NCBI GenBank assembly: GCA_964493945.1
Contig: CAZBQG010000121.1
Location: forward strand, 1 to 12,794
Length of the DNA: 12,794 bases
Origin: CAZBQG01 sp964493945
GTDB taxonomy: Bacteria > Pseudomonadota > Alphaproteobacteria > Rhodospirillales > UBA2165
Direction: 5' to 3'
The position numbers and the translations under genes were made by a program. Position 1 is the stretch's first letter. The number at the start of each line of letters is the position of its first letter. Under the pieces are notes generated by a model, which worked only from the letters and a program-made list of their open reading frames with translations, had not been told where the DNA came from and ran no database searches. Positions 1 to 6,066 of this stretch are shown here, piece after piece.

Positions 1-63
1 GAATCACCCAAACAGGTCATCAATTTAGTAATCCATCTGGGCAATCCGGGTTAATGACTTTTT

Positions 64-366
64 TCATGACTGCTCCTCCATTTCCAGGCGCTTGGTGAAG
101 GCGGCGACGGCCGTTTGCGAGGTCCGCACCGCGTAGCGCTCGAGGATGTTATTGACCGACGTGCCCGAGTGCCCGGTGATCGCGCGGATCTCCTGGTTGG
201 AACAGCCGGCCTCGGCCAGGCGGGTGACCGCGGTGTGCCGCAGGAAGCGGAATTTTAACTTCCCGATCTCGGCCGCGAAATCGGTCTGGCTCTTGGCGTA
301 TTCGATCGTCTGGCCGGCGTGGTAGATGGCTTGCGCGGCGCGGGCGGCGGCGACGGTGCGGGTCCA
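64..366 (-). pseudogene. Tyrosine recombinase/phage integrase, C-terminal fragment
   Basis: Reading the minus strand from about 366 down to the TGA at 64-66 gives roughly 100 residues of the catalytic domain of a tyrosine recombinase. Visible motifs are FLRHTAVTRLAEAG (the arginine box), ITGHSG (the second histidine box) and ILERYAVRT, whose Tyr would be the nucleophile. The His that normally lies three residues before the conserved Arg in the HxLRHT motif is Arg here (RFLRHT). Family members are usually 300-400 residues, so the N-terminal DNA-binding domain and the first catalytic Arg are missing. Upstream of about 360 the frame meets a stop and the sequence changes to an unrelated plus-strand coding segment, so the gene is truncated by rearrangement. 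A 15-codon ORF (67 down to 20) overlaps its stop as ATGA, but I cannot support it as a gene. The fragment is not expected to be active. Confidence 0.72.
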
Positions 367-649
367 CGTTCACATGATCGGTCTGCCGACCGAGGAAAGT
401 GTGACCCGCGCCGTCAAGCGCTATGCCTCGAGAGGCCGTCTGGTGGATCCCCGGCTTGTGAAAGAAGTGGGCTCGCGTCCCAAGGACACTTTTGATATAA
501 TTATCCAACGGAGGGATATAGATGGCTTCTCGGAATACTCCAACGACGTCCCGCAAGGGGCCCCGTTACGACTTCTCCAAGCTGAAGGGCATCCCCCGCT
601 GGCCAGACCCGGAGGAGAGCGAGCACAAATACGCCAAGCAGGCCTTTGA
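361..649 (+). pseudogene. Zeta-toxin-like kinase, C-terminal fragment
   Basis: The plus-strand frame entering at about 361 reads VHVHMIGLPTEESVTRAVKR, then a GRLVDPRLVKE segment and EYSNDVPQGAPLRLL. This order resembles the C-terminal part of Zeta-toxin-like P-loop kinases found in phages: a beta strand carrying 'VHxxG', a helix with 'A(V)xR', a 'GRxVxP' turn, then 'Y(D/S)NDVP(R/Q)G'. The N-terminal Walker A part is absent because the reading frame begins at the joint with the inverted integrase fragment; the nearest upstream start codons lie inside integrase antisense and are not credible. Past about 566 the codon pattern favours another frame (see the ORF at 522-710), so the true C-terminus may have been moved by a frameshift. 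The family assignment is from motif memory only. The alternative is an uncharacterised phage accessory protein. Confidence 0.42.
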
Positions 650-710
650 GGAAGCCGCCGAGATCCGGCGGAAAGCCAAGGCCCCGGCAAAACCCTCAGA
701 GAAAGAGTAG
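522..710 (+). CDS. Small lysine/glutamate-rich protein or displaced C-terminus of the Zeta-like gene
   Basis: This is a 62-residue ORF with an ATG preceded by a strong Shine-Dalgarno GGAGGG at 511-516, spaced suitably. From about 566 its codons have G/C in most third positions and encode a charged helical tail (PDPEESEHKYAKQAFEEAAE, then a KAKAP-rich end), so this frame is coding there. It overlaps the Zeta-toxin-like frame for 128 bases. There are two readings. It may be a separate small gene started by the good ribosome binding site. Or its second half may be the real C-terminus of the Zeta-like protein after a -1/+1 shift near 550-566. I cannot decide between them; no domain is recognised. 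The stop is TAG at 708-710. Confidence 0.4.
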   Translation: MASRNTPTTSRKGPRYDFSKLKGIPRWPDPEESEHKYAKQAFEEAAEIRRKAKAPAKPSEKE

Positions 711-712
711 GC

Positions 713-1009
713 GCCGCCGAGGACGAGGCCGGCCAGGCCGTCATTCCCGGCGCCGAGCGGATCTCCGATCGCCAGCTGGCCGAGCGGCGATCGGCCGAGC
801 CCTTGCGCGGCGAGGCCGCCCAGCGCCCGCCCGATGATGGTCTGTTCGACGTCGCCGGCCGCGGCCAGACCGATCTCCTCGACCAGGTCCCCGTCGGCGA
901 AGTGGTGGACGAGGCCGGCGAGGCCGTGGCGCGCACCCGCACCGCCCAGCAAATTCTCGATGACGCGGCCGAGGAACGCGAGTTCATCGAACAGCTGGAG
1001 GTGTGCTGA
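713..1009 (+). pseudogene. Tail of a large phage protein (C-terminal fragment)
   Basis: An open frame runs to the TGA at 1007-1009 with strong coding character from about 713 (high G/C third positions, acidic and Ala-rich). It reads AGQAVIPGAERISDRQLAER, then GLFDVAGRGQTDLLDQVP and TARTAQQ-like helices, ending in EEREFIEQLEVC. The frame has no convincing start: the only candidate inside it is the TTG at 803, which lacks a clear ribosome binding site. It follows directly on the TAG that closes the preceding ORF. The organisation, a low-complexity linker followed by 'GLFD' and an acidic helical C-terminus, resembles the ends of the very large polyvalent proteins of alphaproteobacterial prophages. 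That resemblance is inference. I read it as the surviving 3' end of a long gene that lost its front part in the same deletion as the integrase. Confidence 0.45.
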
Positions 1010-1170
1010 TGAGCCTGCGGGATTGCCGGGGCGTGGCCGACGAGGTGCTGCGCGCCACTTGCATCCAGGCCGGCATGAGCAATCTGCGCGCCTGGTGGGT
1101 GTGGAAAGGCGTCCAGGTTGGAGGGGCAGGGGCCGCCGGCGAGCCCAAGGAGATCCTCACCGCACCCTGA
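1009..1170 (+). CDS. Hypothetical 53-residue protein, translationally coupled to the phage-protein tail
   Basis: ATG at 1009-1011 overlaps the TGA of the preceding frame (ATGA), which is typical of translational coupling. The ORF ends at TGA 1168-1170. It begins MSLRDCRGVADEVLR and carries a Trp-rich segment (LRAWWVWKG) and a Gly/Ala-rich end. The codon pattern matches the fragment before it. I do not recognise a domain. The N-terminal MSLRDC resembles starts of small proteins that follow large phage proteins, so this may itself be a 5' end fused to unrelated downstream sequence. No terminator-like hairpin follows it before the repeat at 1201. Confidence 0.45.
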   Translation: MSLRDCRGVADEVLRATCIQAGMSNLRAWWVWKGVQVGGAGAAGEPKEILTAP

Positions 1171-1200
1171 TTTTGTAGTTGGATAAAGTTCGCTCAATTA

Positions 1201-1229
1201 AGCAAATGTTAGCAAATGTTAGCTAAATG
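1201..1229 (+). repeat. 10-bp tandem repeat AGCAAATGTT next to the attachment site
   Basis: AGCAAATGTT occurs at 1201-1210 and again at 1211-1220, and a diverged third unit (AGCTAAATG) follows at 1221-1229. The 10-bp period places each copy on nearly the same face of the helix. It lies about 40 bases from the tRNA-His fragment and outside any gene. Arm-type binding sites of phage integrases or excisionases commonly have this spacing and position relative to an att core. That role is inferred. Confidence 0.45.
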
Positions 1230-1266
1230 AGTTTGAAAGGCCCTTGAAAACAAACAAAATTGGGGT

Positions 1267-1313
1267 GATTGTGGATCTAGAGGTCGGGGGTTCAATTCCC
1301 CTCACTCGCCCCA
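1267..1313 (+). tRNA. 3' half of tRNA-His(GUG), probable att site
   Basis: The sequence matches tRNA positions 30-76. Anticodon GTG lies at 1271-1273 with T before and G after it. The variable loop AGGTC is at 1281-1285, and the T arm GGGGG-TTCAATT-CCCCT at 1286-1302. The 3' acceptor strand CACTCGC is at 1303-1309, followed by discriminator C and encoded CCA. A C at position 73 together with a GTG anticodon identifies tRNA-His. Only two base pairs of the anticodon stem can form with the bases upstream; the rest of that stem, the D arm and the 5' acceptor strand are missing, so this is not a functional tRNA. Duplication of a tRNA 3' half is the classic footprint of tyrosine-recombinase integration, and a recombinase fragment lies on the element side. 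A T-rich tract (1314-1323) follows and may be the old tRNA terminator. Confidence 0.8.
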
Positions 1314-1345
1314 TTTTCTTTTTCCGGCAAGATCGGAGGACCGGG

Positions 1346-2221
1346 ATGAGCGCCGCCGATAGCCCCCAAACCCTAAAAGATATTCTGGCATCGGGCAGCT
1401 TCGTCACTGCCCCCGGCATCTATGACATGGTGTCTGCCCGCACCGCCGACGAGATGGGCTTCAAGGCATTATATATGAGCGGCTATGCGGTGACCGCTTC
1501 CTATATGGGATTGCCCGATGCGGGCATCGCCACTTACCGCGATATGGTCGAACGCGCCGGGACCATAGCCGGGGGCACGGTCACACCCCTGATCGCCGAT
1601 GCGGATACGGGCTATGGCGGGCTCGTCAATCTCCGCCATACCGTGCGTGGCTATGAGGCGGCGGGCGTGCAGGCCATCCAGATCGAAGACCAGGTGGCGC
1701 CCAAAAAATGTGGCCACACCCTGGGCCGCCAAGTGGTGCCCGCCTCGGAAATGGCGCAAAAGGTCAAGGTCGCCATCGATTCCCGGCGCCATGACCAGAC
1801 ATTGATCATCGCCCGCACGGATGCCCGCACGGAGCACGGCCTGGATGCGGCCATCGACCGGGCAGGGGCTTATCTGGAAGCCGGGGCCCAGATTGCGTTC
1901 GTCGAATCGCCTGAAAGCGGGGCCGAGATGGAGCGGATCGGCAAGGAACTGGACGGGCATCTGCTGGCCAATATGGTGGAAGGCGGGCGCACGCCCCTGT
2001 TGCCGGCTGACCGGCTCCAGCAATTGGGCTTCAACATCGCCATCTATCCGCTTTTGGGGCTGAGTGCGGCGGCCTGGGCTTCCCGGCAGGCTTATCAATT
2101 TCTCCTGGAGAAGGGCACCTCGGAAGGGGTGAACGTCCCCCTCCGGGGTGTGGAAAGCCTGCACGAATTAATGGGCTTTCCCGAAATCTGGGAGTTTGAA
2201 AAGCGTTGGGGAGAGGATTAG
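1346..2221 (+). CDS. Isocitrate lyase/PEP mutase family enzyme (carboxylate C-C lyase)
   Basis: This 291-residue enzyme belongs to the isocitrate lyase/phosphoenolpyruvate mutase superfamily, which uses a Mg-bound alpha/beta barrel to cleave or rearrange 2-hydroxy or 2-oxo acids. Visible motifs are ADADTGYG (residues 84-91, with Asp85 and Asp87 in the metal site), IQIEDQ (around 112-116) and PKKCGH (119-124). The Cys in KKCGH is the catalytic residue of lyase members (methylisocitrate lyase, 2,3-dimethylmalate lyase), which argues for a lyase rather than a mutase or hydrolase. Length fits prpB-type enzymes, but no prpC/prpD neighbours are seen, so the substrate is unresolved. The start is the ATG at 1346, after GGAGGA at 1335-1340; a longer frame back to 1244 would translate the tRNA fragment and is rejected. 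The gene sits immediately downstream of the att site, so its native promoter context may have been altered by integration. It converges on the next gene with 13 bases between stop codons. Confidence 0.85.
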   Translation: MSAADSPQTLKDILASGSFVTAPGIYDMVSARTADEMGFKALYMSGYAVTASYMGLPDAGIATYRDMVERAGTIAGGTVTPLIADADTGYGGLVNLRHTVRGYEAAGVQAIQIEDQVAPKKCGHTLGRQVVPASEMAQKVKVAIDSRRHDQTLIIARTDARTEHGLDAAIDRAGAYLEAGAQIAFVESPESGAEMERIGKELDGHLLANMVEGGRTPLLPADRLQQLGFNIAIYPLLGLSAAAWASRQAYQFLLEKGTSEGVNVPLRGVESLHELMGFPEIWEFEKRWGED

Positions 2222-2225
2222 AAAT

Positions 2226-2240
2226 CCTTAAAGTTTAAGG
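2226..2240. repeat. Palindrome between convergent stop codons
   Basis: CCTTAAAGTTTAAGG is a perfect inverted repeat with 7-base arms around a single central G. It lies between the stop of the PEP-mutase-family gene (2219-2221) and overlaps the stop of the opposing gene (2235-2237). It could form a small, AT-rich hairpin on both transcripts. Without a GC-rich stem and U-tract it is a weak candidate for a bidirectional terminator. Confidence 0.3.
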
Positions 2241-2739
2241 TTGGGGGGTGGGCAGCAGACCTTCACGCTTCAACCTTTCCCTGACGCGGGCCCTCAGACC
2301 GGGCCCAATGGAACTCATTATTTTCATCGAAGCCTGCATGGATTCCTGCATCAGCTTGGGCATGACCGTTAGGGTCTTGCGGCCCGTTTCGGTCTGATAA
2401 AAAGCGATCATGTCCCGGACTTCCTTTTCGGAAAAATTCCTGGCGTAAATGGTCACCATATGAGCCATCAAACCCGGCGTGGCCTCTTTCATGGTTTTTT
2501 CCAGCTCTTCCACCAAGATGGCCAGAGCTTCCGGGGGTATTTTGGGGTTGGTGCGGTGCATGGACTGGGCCATTCCGACCCCCATCTGCTTGGCCATTCG
2601 GGGCAGCAATTTCTGTGCCCCGGTGACTTCCATCAATTCAATGATTGCCTTTTGTTTGGCAAAACTGACCTTCTGGGCGGAGACGGGAGGCGCCACCAGA
2701 ACCAAAAAAAAAAACCGTCCAAAATGTAGCTGATTTCAT
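2235..2739 (-). CDS. Secreted DUF2059-type protein with a homopolymer frameshift in its signal peptide
   Basis: The minus strand encodes about 156 residues after the frameshift, with the pattern ELMEVTGAQKLLPRMAKQM...MVTIYARNFSEKEVRDMIAFYQTETGRK, typical of DUF2059 proteins. These are helical and usually periplasmic, of unknown function. The NFSEKEVRDMIAFYQTETG segment is the family hallmark. The frame as given begins at a TTG (2705) in the middle of a signal sequence. An ATG at 2739-2737, preceded by a good Shine-Dalgarno AGGAGA, opens in another frame and enters a run of eleven T (2704-2714 on the plus strand as A). Removing one T joins the two frames into a standard signal peptide: MKS start, hydrophobic VFFLVLVA core, and a VSAQ cleavage site. 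So either the run is miscounted or the gene is out of frame. It is divergent from tkt and shares its upstream region. Confidence 0.8.
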
Positions 2740-2744
2740 CCCTT

Positions 2745-2791
2745 TGTCTCCTAATTTTGAAGACCATCGCAAGGATCGCATGTAGGAGACA
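2745..2791. promoter_or_regulatory. 9-bp inverted repeat in the divergent intergenic region
   Basis: TGTCTCCTA (2745-2753) and TAGGAGACA (2783-2791) are perfect inverted repeats separated by 29 bases. Within the spacer ATCGCA occurs twice in direct orientation, three bases apart. The left arm, read on the minus strand, contains the ribosome binding site of the DUF2059-type gene. The structure lies between that gene and tkt. It could be a paired operator for a dimeric regulator of one or both genes, or a hairpin in the minus-strand leader that hides the ribosome binding site. No clear sigma-70 promoter was found. The function is inferred. Confidence 0.35.
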
Positions 2792-2951
2792 TCACGTCTA
2801 CAACTAACCCCGCTTAAGCAAATCAGTTTTGGTTGAAATCCGGGTTAGACGCCACGCCGAAGGCATGCTAGATATCGCCTGCGATTGGACGGAACCGACG
2901 GCGGGGGAACGTTTTGCGTTACCCCGGCGCCGCTTGAAACGCGGCGGGAAC

Positions 2952-4979
2952 ATGCCAGACGAGACGGATATTCCAGATATAGAAGCCCTCTCGAAAGCGG
3001 ATGCGGGACATGGAGACATGGCCAACGCCGTCCGTTTCCTATCCGCCGATGGGGTACAACAGGCCAATTCGGGCCATCCCGGCATGCCCATGGGCATGGC
3101 CGATGTGGCGACGGTCCTGTTCAGCCAATTCCTGAAATTCGATCCCAAGGGTTCGCGCTGGCCCGACCGGGACCGCTTTGTGCTCTCCGCCGGGCACGGA
3201 TCCATGCTGCTCTATTCACTCCTGTATCTCACTGGTTATGAAGATATAACCCTGGAGGAATTGAAGAATTTCCGTCAATTGGGGGCCAAAACCGCCGGCC
3301 ATCCCGAATATGGCGAGGCCAGCGGCATTGAAGTGACGTCGGGTCCTCTGGGGCAGGGGCTGAGTATGGCCGTCGGCATGGCCCTGGCCGAACGCATGAC
3401 CAATCAGCGCTTCGGCGATGACATCGTTGATCATTACACTTATGTGATCGCCGGTGATGGCTGCCTGATGGAAGGGGTGAGCCACGAAGCGGCCGCCATG
3501 GCCGGTCATCTTGGATTGGACCGGCTGATCGTGCTTTGGGACGATAACCGGATCACCATCGACGGAGCCGTCGATCTGGCGGACAGTGTGGATCAGTCCG
3601 CCCGCTTTGAAGCCTATGGCTGGGAGACATCCGCCGTCGACGGACATGATCCAGATGCCATCGCAGGCGCCATTCAGGCGGCCAAGGCCAGCGGCAAGCC
3701 TTCGCTCATCGCTTGCCGCACGGTGATCGGTTACGGCGCACCCAACAAGGAAGGGACCAGCGGAGCCCATGGTGCGCCGCTGGGATCGGATGAAATAGAA
3801 TTGGCCCGCCAAAAACTAGGCTGGCCCCATGCAGCTTTTGAGGTCCCTGATGATATTCTGGCCGCCTGGCGTGAAGCGGGACGGCGGGGCGCGGGGCTGC
3901 ACCGGGAATGGGGCGGGCGTCTTGTCGGGCTGGATGCGGAAAGCCGGGGCGCGCTGGAACGGGCCATGCGCGGGGTTTTGCCCGAAGGCTGGCAGGCGGC
4001 ACTGCATGATCATAAATACAAGCTTGCCGAGGATCAGCCTAAATGGGCAACCCGCAAGGCGTCGGGCGAAATCCTGGCGGTGCTGGCCAAGGTAATCCCC
4101 GAGCTGACCGGCGGATCAGCGGACCTGAGCGGATCGGTCAATACCAAAACGCCTGATTCCAACCCCATCATGCCAGGCGATTACACTGGCAATTACATCA
4201 ATTACGGTGTGCGGGAATTCGCCATGGGTGCCGTAATGAACGGCATGGTGCTGCATGGCGGGGTCATCCCTTACGGCGGCACATTTTTGGTATTCGCCGA
4301 TTACATGCGCCCGGCCATCCGCCTGGCCGCCCTTATGGGGCTCCGCAGTATTTTCGTCCTCACCCATGATTCCATCGGTCTCGGCGAAGACGGCCCCACA
4401 CACCAGCCGGTAGAGACTTTGGCCTCGCTCCGCGCCATCCCCAATCTTTTGGTCTTCCGCCCGGCCGATGCCATGGAAACCGCCGAATGCTGGGAACTGG
4501 CCCTGTCCCAAATCAATTCGCCCTCGGCCCTGTCCCTGACCCGCCAGGGCGTGCCGGCCTTACGAGCCGAATATACGGAAGAAAATCCCTGCGCCCGGGG
4601 CGCCTATATTCTGGCCGAGGCCGAAGGCGGGCGCCGTGTTACTTTGCTGGCGACGGGCTCGGAAGTATCCCTGGCCATGGAAGCCCGTGAAATGCTGGCG
4701 GGTGACGGCATCGGAGCGGCGGTCGTATCCATGCCTTGCTGGGAGTTGTTCGATGCCCAGGAAGATGCCTACCGGAACCAGGTATTGGGCGAGGATTGCC
4801 CGCGCATCGCCATCGAAGCGGCCGTCCGCCAGGGGTGGGAGCGCTATATCGGAGAAAAGGGCGGCTTCGTCGGCATGCGGGGCTTCGGCTCCTCGGCGCC
4901 GGCAGATGAACTTTACCGCCATTTCGGAATCACGGCGGAGGCCGTGGTCAAAAAAGCCAAGGCGGCGCTGGACCGGTAA
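2952..4979 (+). CDS. tkt: Transketolase
   Basis: This cytoplasmic thiamine-diphosphate enzyme transfers two-carbon ketol units between sugar phosphates in the pentose phosphate and Calvin pathways. It has 675 residues, which is normal for the family. In order: ANSGHPGMPMG (around 38-48, substrate/cofactor histidine), GDGCLMEGVSHEA (168-180, the TPP/Mg motif, closed by WDDN), GGSADLSGS in the pyrimidine domain, NYGVREFAMG with the catalytic Glu (about residue 422), and GLGEDGPTHQPVE (about 477-488, with the substrate-binding His). The C-terminal domain follows (LLATGSEVSLAMEA). The start is the ATG at 2952, preceded by GGCGGGAA; the frame stays open back to 2829, but that stretch has no family similarity that I can see. 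The frame is intact with no lesions. It is the first gene of a plus-strand operon, with fba 19 bases downstream. The symbol cbbT would apply if the operon serves carbon fixation. Confidence 0.96.
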   Translation: MPDETDIPDIEALSKADAGHGDMANAVRFLSADGVQQANSGHPGMPMGMADVATVLFSQFLKFDPKGSRWPDRDRFVLSAGHGSMLLYSLLYLTGYEDITLEELKNFRQLGAKTAGHPEYGEASGIEVTSGPLGQGLSMAVGMALAERMTNQRFGDDIVDHYTYVIAGDGCLMEGVSHEAAAMAGHLGLDRLIVLWDDNRITIDGAVDLADSVDQSARFEAYGWETSAVDGHDPDAIAGAIQAAKASGKPSLIACRTVIGYGAPNKEGTSGAHGAPLGSDEIELARQKLGWPHAAFEVPDDILAAWREAGRRGAGLHREWGGRLVGLDAESRGALERAMRGVLPEGWQAALHDHKYKLAEDQPKWATRKASGEILAVLAKVIPELTGGSADLSGSVNTKTPDSNPIMPGDYTGNYINYGVREFAMGAVMNGMVLHGGVIPYGGTFLVFADYMRPAIRLAALMGLRSIFVLTHDSIGLGEDGPTHQPVETLASLRAIPNLLVFRPADAMETAECWELALSQINSPSALSLTRQGVPALRAEYTEENPCARGAYILAEAEGGRRVTLLATGSEVSLAMEAREMLAGDGIGAAVVSMPCWELFDAQEDAYRNQVLGEDCPRIAIEAAVRQGWERYIGEKGGFVGMRGFGSSAPADELYRHFGITAEAVVKKAKAALDR

Positions 4980-4998
4980 GAAGGGAGGAACGACCCCA

Positions 4999-6063
4999 AT
5001 GGCATTGGTATCCCTGAGACAATTGCTCGATCACGCGGCGGAAAACAGCTATGGCATGCCGGCCTTCAATATCAACAATATGGAACAGATGCTGGCCATC
5101 ATGGTGGCCGCCGACAAAACCGACAGCCCCGTGATTTTGCAAGCCAGCCGGGGGGCGCGCTCTTACGCCAACGACATTGTTCTTGGCAAGCTGATCGAAG
5201 CGGCCATCGAAATGTATCCCCATATCCCGGTCTGCATGCATCAAGACCATGGCAACAACATGCAAACCTGCATGTCGGCGATCACCAACGGCTATTCATC
5301 GGTAATGATGGACGGCTCCCTGGGCGAAGACGCGAAGACGCCGACCACTTTCGATGAAAATGTGGAAATCACCCGCGCCGTGGCCGAGACCGCCCATATG
5401 GTCGGCGTTTCGGTGGAAGGGGAACTGGGCTGCCTGGGGTCTTTGGAGACCGGCAAGGGAGATAAGGAAGACGGGCATGGGTTTGAAGGCGAGCTGGACA
5501 GCGCCATGCTGCTCACCGATCCCGACGAGGCGGCTGATTTCGTCGCCAAGACCAAGGTGGATGCCCTGGCCGTGGCCATCGGCACGTCCCACGGAGCTTA
5601 CAAGTTCAGCCGCAAGCCGACCGCCGATATCCTGGCCATGGAATTGGTCAAGAAAATCCACGCGAGATTGCCCGACACCCATTTGGTGATGCACGGCTCC
5701 TCAGCCGTACCCCAGGAATTGCAGGATTTGATCAACGCCCATGGCGGCGAAATGCCGCAAACTTACGGTGTGCCCGTCGAGGAGACGGCCCTCGGCATCA
5801 AGCATGGCGTGCGTAAGGTCAATATCGATACCGACAACCGCATGGCCATGACCGGCCAATACCGGAAAGTGGCGGCGGAAAAAAAAGCGGAATTCGATCC
5901 CAGAGCCTTCAATAATGCGGCCATGGCGGCCATGACCGAGGTTTGCGTTGAGCGTTATGAACGTTTCGATACGGTGGGCAACGCGTCAAAAATCAAGGCG
6001 ATCCCCCTGTCCGAAATGGCCGGGCGCTATAATTCGGGGGCACTGGACCCCCAGGTCAAGTAA
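4999..6063 (+). CDS. fba: Class II fructose-1,6-bisphosphate aldolase, Calvin-cycle subtype
   Basis: This zinc-dependent enzyme reversibly joins dihydroxyacetone phosphate to glyceraldehyde 3-phosphate (or to erythrose 4-phosphate, giving sedoheptulose bisphosphate). It has 354 residues. Key motifs: MHQDHGNN (80-87, with catalytic Asp83 and Zn ligand His84), VEGELG (139-144), GTSHGAYK (195-202, Zn ligand His198), MHGSSAVP (231-238, Zn ligand His232) and KVNIDTDNR (phosphate-binding loop). The N-terminus (SLRQLLDHAAENSYGMPAFN) and overall length match the CbbA/FruBisAldo_II_B subgroup rather than the E. coli FbaA type. The ATG at 4999 follows a strong Shine-Dalgarno GGGAGGAA (4983-4990). It lies 19 bases after tkt and 3 bases before rpe, so the three are almost certainly co-transcribed. 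There are no lesions. Confidence 0.95.
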   Translation: MALVSLRQLLDHAAENSYGMPAFNINNMEQMLAIMVAADKTDSPVILQASRGARSYANDIVLGKLIEAAIEMYPHIPVCMHQDHGNNMQTCMSAITNGYSSVMMDGSLGEDAKTPTTFDENVEITRAVAETAHMVGVSVEGELGCLGSLETGKGDKEDGHGFEGELDSAMLLTDPDEAADFVAKTKVDALAVAIGTSHGAYKFSRKPTADILAMELVKKIHARLPDTHLVMHGSSAVPQELQDLINAHGGEMPQTYGVPVEETALGIKHGVRKVNIDTDNRMAMTGQYRKVAAEKKAEFDPRAFNNAAMAAMTEVCVERYERFDTVGNASKIKAIPLSEMAGRYNSGALDPQVK

Positions 6064-6066
6064 AGC

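Larger units (their letters stand above)
1..1313. mobile_element. Remnant of an integrated phage-like element ending in a tRNA-His attachment site
   Basis: The region starts, inside the window, with the C-terminal part of a tyrosine recombinase on the minus strand. It continues with plus-strand fragments resembling phage accessory proteins and ends with a tRNA-His 3' half at 1267-1313. Housekeeping genes begin immediately afterwards. Integrase and late-gene tails normally sit at opposite ends of a prophage, so finding them side by side suggests that a large internal deletion left only the two ends. The 711-1170 stretch is visibly more GC-rich than the chromosomal genes to the right. The left boundary lies outside the window; I expect an intact tRNA-His gene there. 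The identification is inferred from fragments, so the element type (phage, or integrative element carrying phage genes) is uncertain. Confidence 0.6.

Noticed and set aside
20..67. 15-codon minus-strand ORF overlapping the integrase stop
   Set aside because: ATGA overlap is suggestive, but the peptide is too short and shows no independent evidence of being coding.
421..1197. 258-codon minus-strand frame across the element remnant
   Set aside because: It is antisense to several plus-strand coding segments, is Ser/Arg/Pro-rich as GC-rich shadows are, and has no recognisable motif.
1244..1345. Longer N-terminus for the PEP-mutase-family gene starting at 1244
   Set aside because: This stretch would translate the tRNA-His fragment and its flank. 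The ATG at 1346 has a good ribosome binding site and gives the normal family length.
2829..2951. N-terminal extension of transketolase from 2829
   Set aside because: The frame is open, but the peptide does not resemble transketolase and there is no ribosome binding site. ATG 2952 gives the usual length.
4636..4998. Extension of the aldolase frame back into transketolase
   Set aside because: It is an out-of-frame shadow of the transketolase C-terminus, and the aldolase has a clear start and Shine-Dalgarno at 4983-5001.
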